From NCBI RefSeq assembly GCF_030546575.1, contig NZ_JAUOTN010000003.1, positions 496,001 to 560,000 on the forward strand: a stretch of DNA of 64,000 nucleotides. Direction: 5' to 3'. Positions 61,591 through 64,000 of the stretch are shown in pieces. A program made the position numbers and the translations under genes. Source of the DNA: Pontibacter coccineus. Its GTDB lineage: Bacteria > Bacteroidota > Bacteroidia > Cytophagales > Hymenobacteraceae. Numbering within the stretch: position 1 is the stretch's first letter; every line of letters starts with the position of its first letter. A model generated the notes under the pieces. That model searched no databases. It saw only the letters and a list, made by a program, of their open reading frames with translations, and was not told the DNA's origin.

Positions 61591-63999
61591 TTATGGGCCA
61601 GACCACGCCACGACGCGAACGGAGCTTAGGCCGCCCGGCTTTTTGGTCACCACGATCTGGGTGCTAATGCGCTCCTTTAATGCCTCCACGTGCGAGATGA
61701 TACCGATCGTTTTGCCGGCCGCGTGCAGGTTGTCGAGCGTCGAAATGGCGGCTTCCAGCGTGTCGGCATCGAGGGTGCCAAAGCCTTCGTCGATGAAGAG
61801 CGAGTTGATCTGGGTGCGGCGACCGGCCAGGTCCGAAAGGCCCAGGGCCAGGGCCAGACTCACCAGAAAACTTTCGCCTCCGGATAGCGTGTTCATCGGG
61901 CGCACCGCCTCTGCCTGGTAGGTGTCGACGATCAGCAAGGCCAGGTCCTCGTCCGCTGACTTGAGGATACGGTAGCGGTCGTTTAGCTTGAGCAGGTGCC
62001 GGTTGGCCAGTTCCACGAGTCGGGCCAGGGTGAGACCCTGCGCAAAGCGACTGAACTTAGACCCGTCTGAAGACCCGATCAGGTCGGCCAGCTGGCTCCA
62101 GCGGTGGCATACCTGCTGCTGCGTTTTCAGCTGTTCGGCCAGTGCTTTGTTCTTCTCGCGCTGCTGGGCATCCTGATCCAACAATAATTGCTGGCGTGCC
62201 CGTTGCGAGATCAGCTCCCGCTGTAGTGCTGTTTTTTCTTGTAGCTGCTCCTGCAGCGTGGCTATACCTTCATCGGTCAGCTGTTTTTGCTGCAGCTGCG
62301 TCAGTTCCTGTTGCACATCGCTCAAACTTTTGCGGAGCTCGGTCAGGTGCTTTTCGGTCTGCGCTTTCTGGTTTGCCAGGCGGTCGGCTTCGTCGCGGTG
62401 GAGGAGCATCTGGCTCAGCACCTCGATGGTTTCAATGCCTTTCTGCTGCAGCACGTGGAGCAAGCCCTGGCGTAGCTCTTCCAGTACCGAGGTGTTCTGT
62501 TGGTGCTTCTGCTGGCACTCTGTCTGGCGGGCACGGGCTTCACGCAACTCCTGCTGTTTCTGCAGTTGGTTGCGACGGGCCTCTTCGGCATGCCGGGCCC
62601 TGGTGCTCAGTTCTTCATGGGCCGACTTGCGCTCCTGATCCGGGTCTTTGTCACCCAACAGGGTATAGCGTTCGGTCTTCAGCTGCGTCAGTTGCTCGTG
62701 CTCTTCGGTTAGTGCCTGCTTTCGCTCTTCCAGTTCTTTCTGCTTCTGGGCCAGGTTATCTTTCAGGTTCTTAACCAACTGCTGTAAAGCAATGTACGCT
62801 TCGCGCATCCCTTCCACCGCTTGCTGCTTTTGGGCATAGGAAGTGGCTTGCTGCTCTAACGTTTGCACCAAGCTGTGGCGCTCTTCAGCTTTGTAGCGCA
62901 ACCCGAACGTAGCGGCAAAGGATTCGGCGGTTTCGGTATGCGCCTGCTGTTGCTCCAATTCGTCCGCCAAAGTCGCCTGTAGCTTCTGAAGCTGACTTTG
63001 CAGCATTTTGTCGGAGGCCTGCAACTGGTTAAAGGTCGACTGGGCCTGCACCTGTGCTTCGCGTAGTTGCTGCTGCTGCTGGTTTATACCTTCCAGTTCA
63101 CGGCTCAGTGCCCGGGCCTGCGCCAGTTGATGCTGCAATACCGTGGCAGCTTCTTGCTGCTTATGCAACAAGAGCGCTAACTGGGCTACGTTGTCTATAC
63201 CTGTTTCCTGTGGCAACCCTGCGGCCGCCTGCTTAAAGGTATGGCGGAGTCGCTGCAGTCCCGTTTCGGTTTCCGTTTTGGCAATCTGTTCCAGCTGCTG
63301 TTTTTGATCCAGGGAACTGCGTTGCACTTGTAGCTTTTGCAGGCCTTGCTCCAGCTCCTTCACCAGCGCCTGTTGCCTGTCGCGTTTCTGCACTTCTTCG
63401 GGCAGGTCGAAGGTATAGCCGCTCTCCGCAAAAGGGTGGTGGGTGGAGCCGCAAAGCGGGCAGGGCTCGTCCTGCGTCAGGGTATGGCGTGCCTCCTCGT
63501 ACTGCTGGATCTGCTGTTGCAGTTGCACGAGTTTTTGAAGTGCCAGTAGGTGTTCGCTTGCCTGGCTATACCTGTTTTGGTTATCCTGAAGAGCGGTGTC
63601 GGTTTCTTCCAGCTGTTGCTTCAGCTGTGCCAGATTTTCATTCGTCAACTGAAGCTTTTGCTGTTGAGCAGCGTGTTGCTGTGCTACTTCATGCAGACGC
63701 TCATGGCGGGCGAGCAGGGCGGGCTGTGCCTGTGCCGCCTGCTCCAGTTCCTCCATGTTTTTATCGGCCAGTATACCTTGGAGGGCAGTAAGCTTTTCAC
63801 TTTTTTGCTGCTGTAGTTGCTCCTGAAGTGTGTGCTGCTTTGCTTGTTGCTCTTGCAGGGTGGTTAACTGAGCTGCTTCTAAAGCTCGTTGCTGGGTCAG
63901 TTCCTGCTGCTCCTGCTGATGGCGCCGGATGCGCTGTTCGACCTCCTGCAGGTCGCGCAGCACGGCTTTGAATTCAGGCAGATGCTCTTTCAGATCCTG
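61591..63999 (-). CDS. sbcC: SbcC exonuclease subunit, C-terminal part (5' end outside window)
   Basis: The frame stays open to the window edge, so the N-terminal ATPase half lies outside. About 800 residues remain, mostly Gln/Leu/Glu-rich coiled coil. The zinc hook CPLC stands in DEPCPLCGSTHHP near 63455. The C-terminal ATPase half has FAQGLTLARLVELAN, the ABC signature LSGGESFLVSLALALGLS, Walker B LFIDEGFGTLDADTL and the D-loop. With SbcD it cuts hairpin and protein-blocked DNA ends. No sbcD gene is in the window; it would be expected just upstream. Confidence 0.94.
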   Translation of the reverse strand, partial: QDLKEHLPEFKAVLRDLQEVEQRIRRHQQEQQELTQQRALEAAQLTTLQEQQAKQHTLQEQLQQQKSEKLTALQGILADKNMEELEQAAQAQPALLARHERLHEVAQQHAAQQQKLQLTNENLAQLKQQLEETDTALQDNQNRYSQASEHLLALQKLVQLQQQIQQYEEARHTLTQDEPCPLCGSTHHPFAESGYTFDLPEEVQKRDRQQALVKELEQGLQKLQVQRSSLDQKQQLEQIAKTETETGLQRLRHTFKQAAAGLPQETGIDNVAQLALLLHKQQEAATVLQHQLAQARALSRELEGINQQQQQLREAQVQAQSTFNQLQASDKMLQSQLQKLQATLADELEQQQAHTETAESFAATFGLRYKAEERHSLVQTLEQQATSYAQKQQAVEGMREAYIALQQLVKNLKDNLAQKQKELEERKQALTEEHEQLTQLKTERYTLLGDKDPDQERKSAHEELSTRARHAEEARRNQLQKQQELREARARQTECQQKHQQNTSVLEELRQGLLHVLQQKGIETIEVLSQMLLHRDEADRLANQKAQTEKHLTELRKSLSDVQQELTQLQQKQLTDEGIATLQEQLQEKTALQRELISQRARQQLLLDQDAQQREKNKALAEQLKTQQQVCHRWSQLADLIGSSDGSKFSRFAQGLTLARLVELANRHLLKLNDRYRILKSADEDLALLIVDTYQAEAVRPMNTLSGGESFLVSLALALGLSDLAGRRTQINSLFIDEGFGTLDADTLEAAISTLDNLHAAGKTIGIISHVEALKERISTQIVVTKKPGGLSSVRVVAWSGP

Positions 64000-64000
64000 C

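Noticed and set aside
1..64000. KOPS- or chi-like polar role of the GGTATA motif
   Set aside because: The two orientations are almost equal in number in this window, with no obvious switch; a polar motif should be strongly skewed away from the origin or terminus.

Overview
The window looks like chromosomal DNA of a Bacteroidetes bacterium, most likely Hymenobacteraceae and close to Pontibacter. This rests on the gene families (TonB-dependent receptors, a DUF4249 lipoprotein, an M61 peptidase with PDZ, a YpdA bacillithiol-disulfide reductase, an MKITGNEGG-type small protein, NtrC- and NarL-type regulators) and on Bacteroidetes promoters of the form TTTG...TAnnTTTG. No rRNA, tRNA, transposase, integrase, phage gene or CRISPR array was found. 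The content is mostly housekeeping and envelope genes. The unusual part is the DNA itself: a short motif repeated across the window and three gene-free repeat mosaics.

Layout. 1-9.3 kb: the 3' part of a TonB-dependent receptor, outer-membrane-barrel-like proteins, a large secreted BNR/sortilin-like propeller, a ThuA lipoprotein, YpdA and an LVIVD-repeat lipoprotein. 9.3-18.5 kb: RluE, a GNAT acetyltransferase, a VWA membrane protein, FabG, an M23 peptidase, repeat mosaic A (15.6-16.2 kb), a TPR protein and LpdA. 18.8-31.5 kb: two tandem fatty acid desaturases, an RhlE-type helicase, small lipoproteins, a GNAT enzyme, DMT and AI-2E family transporters, RarA, mosaic B (27.9-28.5 kb), SppA and purine nucleoside phosphorylase. 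31.6-38.2 kb: a translationally coupled TonB receptor/DUF4249 pair, an M61 peptidase and a protein of 34-residue SDYE repeats. 38.2-45.9 kb: a MacAB/HlyD-type ABC export operon facing a divergent NtrC-type two-component system, with a sigma-54-like promoter and paired dyads between them.

46-64 kb: thioredoxin, a lipase-like esterase, mosaic C (47.8-48.8 kb), a methyltransferase, a tightly packed cassette (small soluble protein, 7-TM protein, HisKA_3 kinase, receiver-only regulator), an MFS transporter, a small HNH protein, PncB, a DUF6687-like protein, a tandem UspA protein, two lipoproteins sharing a Cys/His module (one with a thermonuclease), a TPR histidine kinase and the C-terminal part of SbcC.

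The strongest unexplained signal is the nonamer CAGGTATAG/CTATACCTG and its core GGTATA/TATACC. I counted about 200 core hits by eye, several times more than base composition predicts. They lie in both orientations, in genes and between them. Next come two arrays of seven short palindromes each in mosaics A and B, sharing stem sequences, linkers and a common downstream tail.
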